64,000 bases of DNA. Origin: Pseudarthrobacter sp. IC2-21. GTDB lineage: Bacteria; Actinomycetota; Actinomycetes; Actinomycetales; Micrococcaceae. A model generated the notes under the pieces. The model saw only the letters and a program-made list of their open reading frames with translations. It had not been told where the DNA came from and searched no databases. Positions 42,637 through 52,210 of the stretch are shown piece by piece. The DNA is taken from positions 3,286,001 to 3,350,000 of the forward strand of contig NZ_CP139145.1 of assembly GCF_034048115.1 (NCBI RefSeq), in the 5' to 3' direction. The stretch's first letter is position 1. Every line of letters starts with the position of its first letter. The position numbers and the translations under genes are program-made.

Positions 42637-43259
42637 GAGAGTTTCCTTTGCAAGTGATGAAAAAGTTCCAGAGCGGGGGCGAGTTCCCGGGGGGTGAGTC
42701 CTGCGGCGGGATCGAAACCGGGCGAGGTTGCCGTGAACTTGGCAGGCACAGCGGCGAGCATGACCAGCATCCGGGCAGTCTCCCCCGGACTGAAGCCTGC
42801 GGCGCCGCCGGACCAGGCAGGATCGTTTGCCAGCCCGGCGATCACTGCCTCGCAAACTAGGGCTTCGCCTTTGGCCATGTATTCCATCTGGCGGCGGTGC
42901 AAATTCGGGTAGCGCTGCAGCAGATCCCGGCGCCGGCCAATATCCGTGCTCCCGAACGCTGACCGTGCCACAGCGACGAGCAACAGGGAGATCTGGCCGA
43001 GAAGATCGGCTGCACCTTCCAGCTTCGCGGCCTCTGCCGGGTCCAGGACGGGCTCACGGAGACCCAGTACCGCGTCCTCTTTCGCGGGGAAGTAGTTGAA
43101 GAACGTCCGGGGCGAAACCCCGGCGGCCTCCGCAACAACTTCCACGGTGGCCTGCTCCAGCCCGCGCTCCTGGGCAAGTGACGAAGCCGCCTCGTGGATC
43201 GCCGTCCACGTTTCCACCTTTTTGCGCTCACGCAGGGTTGGAAAGGTTGCTTCAGGCAT
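42633..43259 (-). CDS. TetR-family repressor
   Basis: A 208-residue regulator. The N-terminal helix-turn-helix is ATVEVVAEAAGVSPRTFFNYFPAKED (about 38-63). The C-terminal helical domain is the ligand-binding part. It is the first gene of a two-gene operon with the downstream MFS pump, overlapping it by 4 bases, the standard arrangement for drug-responsive regulation. Confidence 0.92.
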   Translation of the reverse strand: MPEATFPTLRERKKVETWTAIHEAASSLAQERGLEQATVEVVAEAAGVSPRTFFNYFPAKEDAVLGLREPVLDPAEAAKLEGAADLLGQISLLLVAVARSAFGSTDIGRRRDLLQRYPNLHRRQMEYMAKGEALVCEAVIAGLANDPAWSGGAAGFSPGETARMLVMLAAVPAKFTATSPGFDPAAGLTPRELAPALELFHHLQRKLS

Positions 43260-43509
43260 TTAAATATATTTACACAGCTGCACTTATTGCACAACTGCAC
43301 ATTCTTCTAGCGCCCCAAGTCCGACTAGCTTCGTCATGAGCCTGTTGGCTGCTACAACATGAAACGACGGGCTGGACATCAAGCCTTGGGCGGGGGCCAC
43401 TCGGAGAAAGGTCGCTCCAAAATCACCAGCAAGGCTATGCCGACTTATCGCAGAGGCGCCCTCCAAGCCTTCCGGTTCAAGGCGGACGGCGCCGATCTCT
43501 CTTTACGCG
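43260..43509 (-). other. Short gap with a possible gene fragment
   Basis: On the minus strand an open stretch from about 43502 to 43284 reads EIGAVRLEPEGLEGASAISR and continues DFGATFLRVAPAQGLMSSPS to a stop. It has no good start or ribosome site. It may be a remnant of a gene once located after the polymerase gene, or chance. Upstream of tetR the sequence is AT-rich (near 43257-43285). Confidence 0.3.
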
Positions 43510-43637
43510 TTAGCGGACTGCCAAGTGAGACTGCGTGACAGGCACCTCATCGAAGACGTGGCCATCCCCGGACCTTGGCTTAACTGGCGTAAGGTGATCG
43601 CTCATAATTGCCAACGCCAACGCTAGGGCGTGTCTCC

Positions 43638-44252
43638 TTATTGGCGTAGCCAGATGAGGACGGAGTAGAGGGCGACCCCGGAGCGGTAGGTGATGGCGAG
43701 CTTGTCGTATCGGGTGGCGATGCTGCGCCATTGCTTGAAAATGTTGAAGGACTGCTCGACGACGGACCTGCCTTTGTAGGCCTCGCTGTCGAAGTCCACG
43801 GGTCGGCCACCGCGTGCGCCTTTGCGTTTGCGGTTGGCGATCTGGTCTCTGGGTTCGGGAATGACTGCCTTGATCTTCCGGGCCCGCAGGAGTGAGCGGT
43901 TGGCCCTGGAAGAGTAGGCTTTGTCGCCCATCACCGCGTCGGGGCGGGTCCGGGCCCGTCCCGTCCCGGCGCGCGGGACGTTGATGGCGTCGATGACGTG
44001 CGGGAACAAGCGTGAGTCCGAACCTTGGCCTGGTCCAATGATGAACGCCAGAGGCCTGCCTTTCCCGTCGCAGGCGTGGTGGATCTTCGTGCTCAAGCCG
44101 CCCCGGGAACGCCCAACTGCGTGATCCTCAGGCTCGGCCCAGAGTTTCTTGTAATTCGGCGGATCCCCCTGTGTTGCGGGGAAGGTTGGTTCCGTGCTGA
44201 TGGGCGCGGTTGATCGTTGAGTCCACCGATACAGTCCAGTCGATCTCCCCAT
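43638..44252 (-). CDS. IS5-family transposase, C-terminal frame (orfB)
   Basis: This frame holds the DDE catalytic segments DAVMGDKAYSSRAN and VVEQSFNIFKQWRSI, with LDRGGLSTKIH-like region GRSRGGLSTKIHHAC. The real fusion starts near GDPPNYKKLWAEPE. It joins the first frame at the run of five C bases (44165-44169; G on the minus strand) by a +1 shift. It overlaps orfA at 44128-44252. Confidence 0.85.
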   Translation of the reverse strand: MGRSTGLYRWTQRSTAPISTEPTFPATQGDPPNYKKLWAEPEDHAVGRSRGGLSTKIHHACDGKGRPLAFIIGPGQGSDSRLFPHVIDAINVPRAGTGRARTRPDAVMGDKAYSSRANRSLLRARKIKAVIPEPRDQIANRKRKGARGGRPVDFDSEAYKGRSVVEQSFNIFKQWRSIATRYDKLAITYRSGVALYSVLIWLRQ

Positions 44253-44520
44253 CGGCGTCGGCTTCGGTCAGCAGCACGGAGTGGATCCGGTCCCACGTCC
44301 CGTCAGACGCGTATCGGCGGTGCCGCTTCCACACCGTCTGCCACGGACCGAACTCTGCGGGAAGGTCCCGCCAGGCAATCCCGCACCGGTACCGGTAAGC
44401 GATGCCCTCCACGACTTGGCGGTGGTTCCGGAACGGGCGACCGCGCTGGCCGTCGGAACTGGGCAGCAACGGCTCAACGCGGGCCCACTGATCATCGGTA
44501 AAGACTTGGAAACGAGACAC
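44128..44520 (-). CDS. IS5-family transposase, N-terminal frame (orfA)
   Basis: A 130-residue open frame beginning MSRFQVFTDDQWARVEPLLP with the DUF4096-like N-terminal domain (RYRCGIAWRDLPAEFGPW) and the first catalytic Asp in TVSVDSTINRAHQHG. Full transposase requires shifting at the G5 run into orfB. The last residues (GGSAELQETLGRA) after the run are therefore probably not part of the fusion. Confidence 0.85.
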   Translation of the reverse strand: MSRFQVFTDDQWARVEPLLPSSDGQRGRPFRNHRQVVEGIAYRYRCGIAWRDLPAEFGPWQTVWKRHRRYASDGTWDRIHSVLLTEADADGEIDWTVSVDSTINRAHQHGTNLPRNTGGSAELQETLGRA

Positions 44521-46084
44521 GCACCCAAGTTTTCCAGCCGGCGGTCAGCCTATTTGGGAGACACGCCCTAGCCAAAGATAGCGGTCCCACATCTGGTTCG
44601 ATAGGATGGCCGCGGCCAGGTATCCGAGGTAGCCAGACCAGAGAACCAAGGAAACACGATTATTTCGCCTCCGCGCAGCCAGATATCCGAAGAGCGCGGT
44701 CATTATTAGCACAGCGGCCGCCAATATCCCCATCACGCCCGCCGAATCCCACATCTGAAGATAGAGAGAGTGCCCGTCGCGGGCGTCCGCGAACCCCGTC
44801 CCCAGGAAAGGACTGAGGTTGATACGGTCCCAAACGCCTTCATACTTGACAGAGCGACCCATATCCGCTTGTTCCGCACTACCCCCACCTAAGAGTCGAC
44901 CAATAGCGTTGTTCTGGCCAGAAATATCAATAAATCCTGCTTGGATCGCGTATCCAACTCCCCCGCAAGCGAGAGCCAGGAACGCCGTTAGTTTGCTGGC
45001 ACCGATGCCGAGAATCGTCAGCATAAAGACGGTTACGAGGGCAACCACTCCAGCGCGTGAGCCTCCGATAACGGTGCCCCACACACAGACTACGATTCCG
45101 ACCAGCGCGAGAAGACTGAGCAGCTTGCTTTTGGTGGCCAGCATGATCGCCAGCCAGATTCCCACGGCCAAGGCAGCTGAGATCGCGAGGTGGTTTGAGT
45201 GCAGCGCAAGACCGGCGGGCCGAGGGTTGACCTTGTCCATGAGTGCCACAACACACGAAACGGTGGCGCCCAGCCCGAAGGCTATTCCGAGACCAACGAC
45301 TGTTCCCTTGGACGGTTTGAGTAGCCGGACCAGGCCCAGAGAGAGGACGATAGCAATCGCGTACTGACCCATCTGAGCGACTGAGGTTGTTGCGTCCTGG
45401 GAGATAGTTAACGTCGCCACCGTTCCGCCAGCAACCATGAAACCACCGACGAGCGCGACATTCTTTCCAGTGCGAGGTAAGGGTTTCGACTCACGCGCAG
45501 ACAACAAGGCGACAGCGACGGCCGCGACTAGGAAAGCATCCCCAACAGTGACTGCCTCCGCTACCCTGACGCCTATCATCGGTGCGAAGAAAAACGCACC
45601 AAAAGCCAAGACGAAGGAAACCTTCCTAAGGCCCAGTACAATAGCCAACAGCACGCCAACGAAGGTAGCCATCACGACGCCCTTGGCCAGAATGTTGTCG
45701 AAGGACACTACGAGGCCTATCACAAAAATCGCGAAGATAGCGAAGAACAGGGCTGCGAGGCCGCTCTGGTTAGTTAGAAGGCGACCTCGCCCTCTCGCCA
45801 GGCCAGTACCACTCATACTCCAGAACACCCATGTGCGCCCATGGAAGGGCGATATGCGCTGCCAATGAGTTTGTCTTTCGCTAAACAAAGTCCCCAAAGT
45901 TTCATGAATACAATTCTATGACCATGTACTGTCCGGCAGGACCATCTCGCATGAGTCGATCCCATCCCTGGACACGGGCATGCGAGCGGATAAGCTCCCC
46001 GCCTGCAGGCTGCTTCGCCAACCAAGACACCGAGCATTTCGGTCAATGGGCTGCAGTCTCACGCCCACAGAGAATCCGTCCACT

Positions 46085-46741
46085 TCAGTTCTGAGGTGGC
46101 TTCACTACCCCAACCTCGCGTTCAAAGTACTTTCCGCTGATGTTTTCCTTTACCGTTTCGCCTCTGGCTGACACGATCAGGCCACCATCGGCAGAGAGAG
46201 TTTTGTCGACTGTTACCCCCATGCCGACCACCGACCGGTCCGGTACGACCGTGCCGGGCGTTAGGTTTACATTTGACGAGATGATGCAATACGAGCCTAT
46301 GCGAATGGGAGCGACCGACTGCTCAGATTGCCTCCAATTGATGCCGTGTGTGATAAGCGTCGAACGCACCCCCGCGATCGTTGAATAACTTCCGATCTCG
46401 ACCCCACCGCTGCAGTCCAAGTAATGACGATTTGTAATCGCGGAATGCTCTCCTAAAATCAAGGTCCCAGATTTGTCCGCCATATTCAGGTCCGGAGCGG
46501 CACTTATCCAATTTAGCTGTCCAATTCTGGCGCTATCTCGCAATATTACGCTCTTCATACCACGAAGTACCGTAAATGTCCCAATTCGCGCGCCCGAACC
46601 GACACACAAATGTCTCACCCCCAGCAAAAAACACGCGGAGATATCTGCTGTGGAATGGATCTCAAAGTTGAGCTTTCTCAAGAGAAGATTCTTCAGGCGC
46701 CCGGACGGCAACAGACCGACCAAGAGTACGGCAAATTTCAT
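46085..46741 (-). CDS. Left-handed beta-helix acetyltransferase
   Basis: A 218-residue protein containing the hexapeptide pattern (VGSGARIGTFTVLRGMKSVI, AITNRHYLDCSGGVEIGSYS, IGSYCIISSNVNLTPGTVVP). Members transfer acetyl or other acyl groups, commonly to sugars of surface polysaccharides; His in THGINW could be catalytic. It is in the minus-strand half of the polysaccharide locus between wzy and the flippase. Confidence 0.85.
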   Translation of the reverse strand: MKFAVLLVGLLPSGRLKNLLLRKLNFEIHSTADISACFLLGVRHLCVGSGARIGTFTVLRGMKSVILRDSARIGQLNWISAAPDLNMADKSGTLILGEHSAITNRHYLDCSGGVEIGSYSTIAGVRSTLITHGINWRQSEQSVAPIRIGSYCIISSNVNLTPGTVVPDRSVVGMGVTVDKTLSADGGLIVSARGETVKENISGKYFEREVGVVKPPQN

Positions 46742-46868
46742 AGAACCCCTCCGAAATGCAACTTATTTGTTATGTGCAGATAAATACTCATGGCTCGTCC
46801 TGCCTGCCTTACAGTCTGGCAACTCATGCTCATAGATCGCGAGTGCTAAGATCGCTCTTCATTGCCGG

Positions 46869-48194
46869 TCAGGTGCCCCTTCTAGCGACCATACGGCGCC
46901 TCCCTCGACCCCGAACAAGCTTTCGCCATGACAGAATTTCTAGGCCTGTTGTTATCAACAGGCCCACTAAAACACCAATCAATCCACCGGAAGCTCCAAG
47001 ACGGGACACCAGAACGACGACACTCAAGACACCCACTAGGCTTCCAACGGAAGAAGCAATGACCAGCGCGCCGGAGCCTCCCAGCGGCACCAGGCACGCT
47101 CTACCGATCAGTCGCTCCCATAAAATCGCGCCGCACAGGGCGCTCAGGCTAAGTATCAAAGCTGGGTTGACCTCTATCTGGCCGCCTGCAAGCAGAGTCC
47201 ACAGGGGAGGGCCCACAAGCCCCGTTCCCAGACAAGCCGCAATAGAAAGCAAACCAGCACCAACAAAAGCTTTTTGACTTCGTCGTACAACTTCCGGTTT
47301 CCCCACCCCCGTAGGGACCCACCCTTGTGCCACGCTGACGACGGGTGCAACAGCAGACATGAACTGCTTCTGAATTTTGTCTGCCAATGCAAAAGCTGGA
47401 AGCGCTGCGGGAGCGAGAAAACCGACAATCATGATGGGAGCAGACATATAAACGACTGACACTAGACTTGAGAGCATTCCATTGGATTGCTCCCTGAGTG
47501 ATTCACCGATCGCAACCACTCCCAAGGAATCGTTTCCCTCGGGCAACAACCCGTCCGCGGACCGCCGGAGTGCCGCTGTGAAGAGTAAGGCGCACAGGAC
47601 ACTGAAGACCATTCCGCAACACTGTAAGACAAGGGCGGTTAAGACGTCGGATCCCAAGTAAAGGAGGGTACTTGCCGTCACGGTTGCCACTGTCCTTGGC
47701 AGAGTTTCGGTGCAAAGTAGCGCGTATGGCCTCGCAAGTGCGACATAGAACCAATTGCTACTAAGGCCCGACAAGGCCGTTGCCAACAGTGACACGGCAG
47801 AGACTGACAAGCTGTCAGGAAAGGCCAGCCACAGGAGCAGCAGACCAACCGCGACTGACGGGATCCCGATCAGACACCTCGCAATGATCGACCGCCGGAA
47901 TTCCGAAACCTGGAGGCGTATGTCCATTCCCGCAATTGTGGCAGGCCCAGTCAGAGCCCACCCATACCCGATAAAGACTGCGGCGATAATACCGAACGAC
48001 TGCCCGATCGCCACGAACGACCATCCGAGAGGGCCAGAAGCAAAGATCAAAGCAGGTATCAGAACCAAACCGCTCGCACCCAAGAGGAATGTATTTAGAG
48101 CGTAACCTGCAAGAAGATTCATTCTTCTGGCGGACGGGGACGACCTTCGCACCAACTTTCCGTTGGTCGTCGCAGACAAATCAGCGTCCGTCAC
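46869..48194 (-). CDS. wzx: Wzx-like polysaccharide flippase
   Basis: A 441-residue membrane protein with about 12 segments, beginning after a 25-residue hydrophilic leader (SSPSARRMNLLAGYALNTFL). It resembles MATE/MOP-type lipid-linked oligosaccharide flippases. In this locus it would move undecaprenyl-linked repeat units across the membrane for Wzy-type polymerisation. Substrate specificity cannot be read. Confidence 0.82.
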   Translation of the reverse strand: MTDADLSATTNGKLVRRSSPSARRMNLLAGYALNTFLLGASGLVLIPALIFASGPLGWSFVAIGQSFGIIAAVFIGYGWALTGPATIAGMDIRLQVSEFRRSIIARCLIGIPSVAVGLLLLWLAFPDSLSVSAVSLLATALSGLSSNWFYVALARPYALLCTETLPRTVATVTASTLLYLGSDVLTALVLQCCGMVFSVLCALLFTAALRRSADGLLPEGNDSLGVVAIGESLREQSNGMLSSLVSVVYMSAPIMIVGFLAPAALPAFALADKIQKQFMSAVAPVVSVAQGWVPTGVGKPEVVRRSQKAFVGAGLLSIAACLGTGLVGPPLWTLLAGGQIEVNPALILSLSALCGAILWERLIGRACLVPLGGSGALVIASSVGSLVGVLSVVVLVSRLGASGGLIGVLVGLLITTGLEILSWRKLVRGRGRRRMVARRGT

Positions 48195-48252
48195 ACCCGG
48201 CCTCGCAATCTACAGCCTGGGCAAACCGGGCAATCTTCGGGCCAGTCCGCAC

Positions 48253-49797
48253 TTAGTCTCTATTACGTGAGGCGATGGGATAAACAGATGGCGAACGCCG
48301 TTGCGATGCCGGCTCGGGATCACCATATTCTCCCTCCACCTCGACGTGGTGGAGGAGATCTGCTGTTGACGTTTGGTGACCGTGACCATCAGTCTTTAGT
48401 CCGCGGCGAGTAACAGGACCTTTAGATCTTCCCGCACGCCCCACAACGCTCTCGTAACTATACGCTCCCGCGCCGTAGGCGTCCGGCCCCTTAGTGGGCG
48501 TGCGGTTCAACACAATGCCCAGCATCTTCGCGCCAACGAGCTCCAAGGACCCCAGGGACTTTTCCAGTTCCTGCACCTTCGTTTTTTGAGCATCGACCAC
48601 GAGGATCACGCCGGCAACGCTCTGGGATAGAACGGCGGCGTCCGTCACCGGTAGGAGCGGCGGCGTATCAATAATTACCAAGTCAAAGGTACGCTCGAGT
48701 CGATTCAGGAGCGCGACCATCCGTTCGGAACCTAGCAGCTCGCTTGGGTTTGGGGGTATCTGCCCGGACGTGAGGACGAACATGCTGTCTTCACCCCACG
48801 ATTGCAGAAGATCTTCGACCTGCGCGGCACCAATCAGAGCCGAACTCAACCCGGCGTTTCGATCCAGTCCGAGGTATTCACCGACCATCGGTCTACGTAG
48901 ATCAGCGTCGATGAGGCAGACTGATTTACCGAATTGTGCGTGTGCAATCGCTAGGTTGATCGCCGTTGTGCTCTTGCCCTCTCCGGGAGTGGAAGAAGTC
49001 ACAAGAATAGTATTCGACTCCACGGACAGATTCGCGAACTGCAAATTAGTGCGTAGCTGCCGAAATGACTCAGAGCGAGGACTCTGCGCCGGCGACTGCG
49101 TCAAGAGCGGGCTCTTGGTTGCTTCACTGTCAAAGGCAATGCCGGCCAGGATCGGGGCGTCAGTAACTCTCCGGAGCTCAGATTCTCCCCGGATTCTGTT
49201 GTCAGTGGCCTTACGAATGTAAGCGATGCCAATACCTGAGAAGAGGCCCAAGATTGCACCGAGTAATAGATTCAACTTCGTGTTGGGTGCTGATGGCGTT
49301 TGCGGGGCAACGGCAGGGGTTATCACAGAAAGCCGGACCGGGGACGTACCCCCGGCTACCGGGGTTTCTAGCTTGTCCACCGCCTTGATGAGGCTATTCG
49401 CGGTCGCTTGGGCCAAAGCGGCGGCCTGAACCGGCGAGGCGTCGGCAGCAGTGATCTTGATCAACACCGTATTCAAGTCCGCACTGGCATTGACCCTGCT
49501 TTGCAGTTCCCGCGGGGTTGTAGTCAGTCCGAGGGCATCGATGGCAGGCTGCAGTACAACTGGCTGCGTAGCCGCCTTAACGTACGACTGTACCCGCGCT
49601 TGGGTAAACGTGTTCCCTTGCTGCAGTTCCTGGACACTCCCAGAGTTCTGAATTGCAACAAACAGTTGAGTTTCGGAGGTATAAGTCGGCTTGCTGACTA
49701 AAGCGGCCGCACCACCGACGATGAGTCCCAACAAGGTTAGGCACAGAATGGTTAGCCAACTTTGCCGGGCGAGCCTAAATAGGTCCCGAATCTCCAA
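48253..49797 (-). CDS. Wzz-domain tyrosine kinase (BY-kinase) for polysaccharide
   Basis: A 514-residue protein with a TTG start and GGGGA site. Wzz part: two membrane helices (about 15-35 and 180-196) around an extracellular domain. Kinase part: SSTPGEGKSTTAINLAIAHA (Walker A), VCLIDADLRRP (Walker A') and LVIIDTPPLLPVTDAAVL (Walker B). The C-terminal tail has Tyr residues (DAYGAGAYSYESV), the usual autophosphorylation site. Such kinases control polymer chain length and export. It is divergent from the glycosyltransferase genes. Confidence 0.92.
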   Translation of the reverse strand: MEIRDLFRLARQSWLTILCLTLLGLIVGGAAALVSKPTYTSETQLFVAIQNSGSVQELQQGNTFTQARVQSYVKAATQPVVLQPAIDALGLTTTPRELQSRVNASADLNTVLIKITAADASPVQAAALAQATANSLIKAVDKLETPVAGGTSPVRLSVITPAVAPQTPSAPNTKLNLLLGAILGLFSGIGIAYIRKATDNRIRGESELRRVTDAPILAGIAFDSEATKSPLLTQSPAQSPRSESFRQLRTNLQFANLSVESNTILVTSSTPGEGKSTTAINLAIAHAQFGKSVCLIDADLRRPMVGEYLGLDRNAGLSSALIGAAQVEDLLQSWGEDSMFVLTSGQIPPNPSELLGSERMVALLNRLERTFDLVIIDTPPLLPVTDAAVLSQSVAGVILVVDAQKTKVQELEKSLGSLELVGAKMLGIVLNRTPTKGPDAYGAGAYSYESVVGRAGRSKGPVTRRGLKTDGHGHQTSTADLLHHVEVEGEYGDPEPASQRRSPSVYPIASRNRD

Positions 49798-50192
49798 GGC
49801 TTCCCCCTACTAATGTTTGGACGAGGCGCGTCAAAGTGGGCACGCCACGGGACCTCGTAAAGTCCCGTTTAGTCTACCTCCCAGTCAGACCTCCTCTATT
49901 CACGAGGAGGTCTGACGGAGAAAAATAGCCTAGAAACGAAGACATTGGTCAACGCAACTCAAAGTCCTTGACTTGACTGTAAAGCACATAGCCGATAGAG
50001 CGGACTCACCCTCCTCACTCCGGGAGGTTCGGTCCCGCGCCAAGAGTGGGGACAGCGGAGCCTTAGCAAGCCTCAAGACGCCCCCCGCACCGGTTATTGT
50101 TGGAAGCGGCGCTTGAACGCGTCCGTCTGCCACGTCCCGTCCCTGCACGCTATAACACGCAGGCCGTCTTCGGCCCAGTCAGAGGTAATATT
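49798..50192. promoter_or_regulatory. Divergent promoter region of the polysaccharide locus
   Basis: A 395-base gene-free region between the BY-kinase and the first glycosyltransferase gene. It holds a perfect 13-bp hairpin (49884-49916). For the plus strand TTGACT at 49968-49973 and again at 49973-49978 are -35-like, but no convincing -10 follows at the right spacing (TAGAGC at 49996 is the best). Confidence 0.4.
49884..49916. terminator. 13-bp hairpin in the divergent region
   Basis: GTCAGACCTCCTC (49884-49896) pairs exactly with GAGGAGGTCTGAC (49904-49916); the loop is TATTCAC. It is about 90 bases upstream of the BY-kinase start and might act as an attenuator or a protein binding site. 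The arm contains AGGAGG, which could also be occluded when folded. Confidence 0.5.
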
Positions 50193-51026
50193 TTGAATCG
50201 CTCCAATGTGAAAATTAGTGCAGTGATCTTGACCCTTAATGAAGAAGAAACAATTAGCTCTGCGATAAAGAGTCTCTCCTGGTGTCAAGAAGTTTTTGTC
50301 TTGGACAGTGGTAGCCAAGACTCCACTCGGGAGATCGCATCTCAGTTGGGCGCTAGTGTTGTGGTTCACAAGCAAGAAGGCGAGTTTTTAATCAGCGAGC
50401 AGCGAAATTGGGCGGTGCGCAATATTCCCGCAGCTAATGATTGGATGCTTTTCTTGGATGCGGACGAGGAATCAACCAAAGAGTTCGAGTCGTCCGTCAG
50501 AGGAGCCATATACGACGGAGAAGCCTTCGAAGCCTTCTATGCAGCTCCCGCCTTTATTTACAACGGAAAATGGCTAAAAAATATCAGCGGCTATCCCAAT
50601 TGGCACCCGCGATTGGTAAAGCGCAGCGGAAGCGTCCGCTTCACTGGAGGCGTATGGGAAGAATTCAGTGAGCCAGCGCTAGCAGGTAAGATTTCACAAC
50701 CTTACCTGCACTACACAAATGCGAAAGGTCTCGGCGACTGGATCTCCAAGCATGTTCGTTATGCCAAGTGGGAAAGTGCAAGAATTAGCTCGACAGCCAA
50801 ACCGGCGGACGCACCCAAAGAGCGACGTCAGCAACTAAGAAATATTCGCTACCGACTAGGTAGTTTCCGAAAGTACTTCGCCATTGCCTATCTATTCCTT
50901 ATCAGACGGGGCTTCCTGGACGGACCGGAGGGCATTTCTTATCTCCGACGCATGTTCATATACGAACTTTTAATTGATGAATACACGCGGGAAAATGCCC
51001 GTATAACATCTAGGGGGGGGCTATGA
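50193..51026 (+). CDS. Glycosyltransferase family 2
   Basis: A 277-residue protein. A TTG at 50193 follows AGAGG by 7 bases; the GTG at 50208 is an alternative. VKISAVILTLNEEETISSAI, VLDSGSQDSTREIA and MLFLDADEEST are the GT-A fold strands with the DxD motif. The closest pattern is the WaaE-like branch. It adds a sugar to the lipid-linked repeat. It ends with an ATGA overlap to the next gene. Confidence 0.9.
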   Translation: MNRSNVKISAVILTLNEEETISSAIKSLSWCQEVFVLDSGSQDSTREIASQLGASVVVHKQEGEFLISEQRNWAVRNIPAANDWMLFLDADEESTKEFESSVRGAIYDGEAFEAFYAAPAFIYNGKWLKNISGYPNWHPRLVKRSGSVRFTGGVWEEFSEPALAGKISQPYLHYTNAKGLGDWISKHVRYAKWESARISSTAKPADAPKERRQQLRNIRYRLGSFRKYFAIAYLFLIRRGFLDGPEGISYLRRMFIYELLIDEYTRENARITSRGGL

Positions 51027-52153
51027 CTGCGCATTACACCGAGGACCAAGAATATATTTTTGTTCTAGGTAATGTTCACGATAAGATTGGGGGACCCACT
51101 AGAACGGTCCTAGGATACATTCAGGGATTGACCTCCAATGGCATTAGATGCCGTCTCGCTGGCGTCGGAACAACACAACAGATTGAGCAAGCGTTTCCCA
51201 ACGATTACGGCATCGAAGTGACCCCAATCAAAGGTTCTCTCCGGTCAAAATTCTTCGTCCTGCGTGACTTGTTCAGCAACAATCAGCCCGCCAAAACTGT
51301 CGTCCTAGTTGGTGTTTGGCATTTCCCTTTTATGGTACTCGGCCTAATGCAATATGTGGCAACGTTCCTACGCACCAGCCGCCCCAGAAGGATGCTTCTA
51401 GTCCCGACTATGTCGCTGACAACCTACGACTGGGCAAAGCATCGCGCCCTCAAGGCAATACTCCGCCCGTTAGTGGCTGTCATCGTAAAAAGCTTAGATG
51501 GTGTGGTTTTTGCATCAAGTGGCGAGCGGAACCTCAGTGGACCCAGTGCATGGCGCAAGGCGACTGTCATCCTCCACCCCTCAATTTCAGTAAATGCAAC
51601 TGAAGCGCCATGCCAAGGAGACCGCGACATCCAGGTATTGTTCGCCGGCAGGCTAGATCCCCAGAAGGATATCCCCCTGCTGCTCAGAACAATTGCCTGC
51701 CTAGATGACAGCGCTACGCTTGATGTGGTTGGTGACGGCTCACCAGAATACGTGCTTACCCTAAAGACACTTGCCGCGGACTTGGGCATTGCTGACCAAG
51801 TCACGTGGCATGGCTGGAAGTCACATACTGAAATGTTGGCGTACTTCCACAGGGCGAGAATCGTTGCGGTAACCTCCATCATAGAGAATTTCTGCCATGT
51901 GGCCGTCGAAGCGTTGGTAGCGGAGTGCGACTTGATCCTTGTTGACAGAGTCATGTCTGCGGTTGATTTTTCGCAACTCGCAGATATCAGCGTCACAAAA
52001 CCCTCAGAGGTAGATTTGGCAAAAGAAATTTCTAATAGATTGGCAGCCTGGGATTCGCGAGCCTCATCGAGGACGGCCTCAGCCGCGAGGATAAAAGACC
52101 AATGCCGGCCCACCGTGGCCGCATTAGCGATTGAACGTTTCGGCAGTGAATAG
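51023..52153 (+). CDS. Glycosyltransferase family 4 (GT-B)
   Basis: A 376-residue protein. GGPTRTVLGYIQGLTSNGIR at the N-terminal part and VLFAGRLDPQKDIPLLLRTI, LDVVGDGSPEY and ENFCHVAVEALVAECDLI (the E-x7-E region) mark GT4. It starts inside the previous gene's stop (ATGA), so translation is coupled. It belongs to the polymer repeat assembly. Confidence 0.9.
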   Translation: MTAHYTEDQEYIFVLGNVHDKIGGPTRTVLGYIQGLTSNGIRCRLAGVGTTQQIEQAFPNDYGIEVTPIKGSLRSKFFVLRDLFSNNQPAKTVVLVGVWHFPFMVLGLMQYVATFLRTSRPRRMLLVPTMSLTTYDWAKHRALKAILRPLVAVIVKSLDGVVFASSGERNLSGPSAWRKATVILHPSISVNATEAPCQGDRDIQVLFAGRLDPQKDIPLLLRTIACLDDSATLDVVGDGSPEYVLTLKTLAADLGIADQVTWHGWKSHTEMLAYFHRARIVAVTSIIENFCHVAVEALVAECDLILVDRVMSAVDFSQLADISVTKPSEVDLAKEISNRLAAWDSRASSRTASAARIKDQCRPTVAALAIERFGSE

Positions 52154-52210
52154 GACGACTTGAGTCGTTCGACATTGGCGTGGACAACCCAAAAAATATA
52201 GGAGTCGCAA

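Larger units (their letters stand above)
43626..44568. mobile_element. IS5-family (IS427-group-like) insertion sequence
   Basis: About 943 bases, bounded by the inverted repeat GGGCGTGTCTCC (43626-43637) and GGAGACACGCCC (44557-44568). Flanking TA (43624-43625 and 44569-44570) is the probable target duplication; CTAG is a 4-base alternative reading. It carries two overlapping transposase frames on the minus strand. It lies inside the wzy gene and is likely a recent insertion because both halves of the gene are still in frame. Confidence 0.88.
43510..45816 (-). pseudogene. wzy: O-antigen polymerase/ligase-like (Wzy) gene split by IS
   Basis: The 5' part (45816-44569) encodes a membrane protein of about 10-12 segments with the large extracellular loop (GRSVKYEGVWDRINLSPFLGTG) typical of Wzy/ligase proteins. 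At the codon CTA (44571-44569) an IS element enters. Beyond it (43623-43510) the same frame continues ALALAIMSDHLTPVKPRSGD and ends in a stop at 43510. Removing the IS and one TA duplicate restores a 453-residue frame. With the IS in place the frame reads 6 residues into the element (GRVSQIG) and stops at 44545, so a protein lacking its last 37 residues could still be made. Confidence 0.88.

Noticed and set aside
49930..50148. 72-codon minus-strand frame in the divergent EPS promoter region
   Set aside because: No ribosome site, no recognisable protein, and it overlaps the promoter area of the glycosyltransferase gene.
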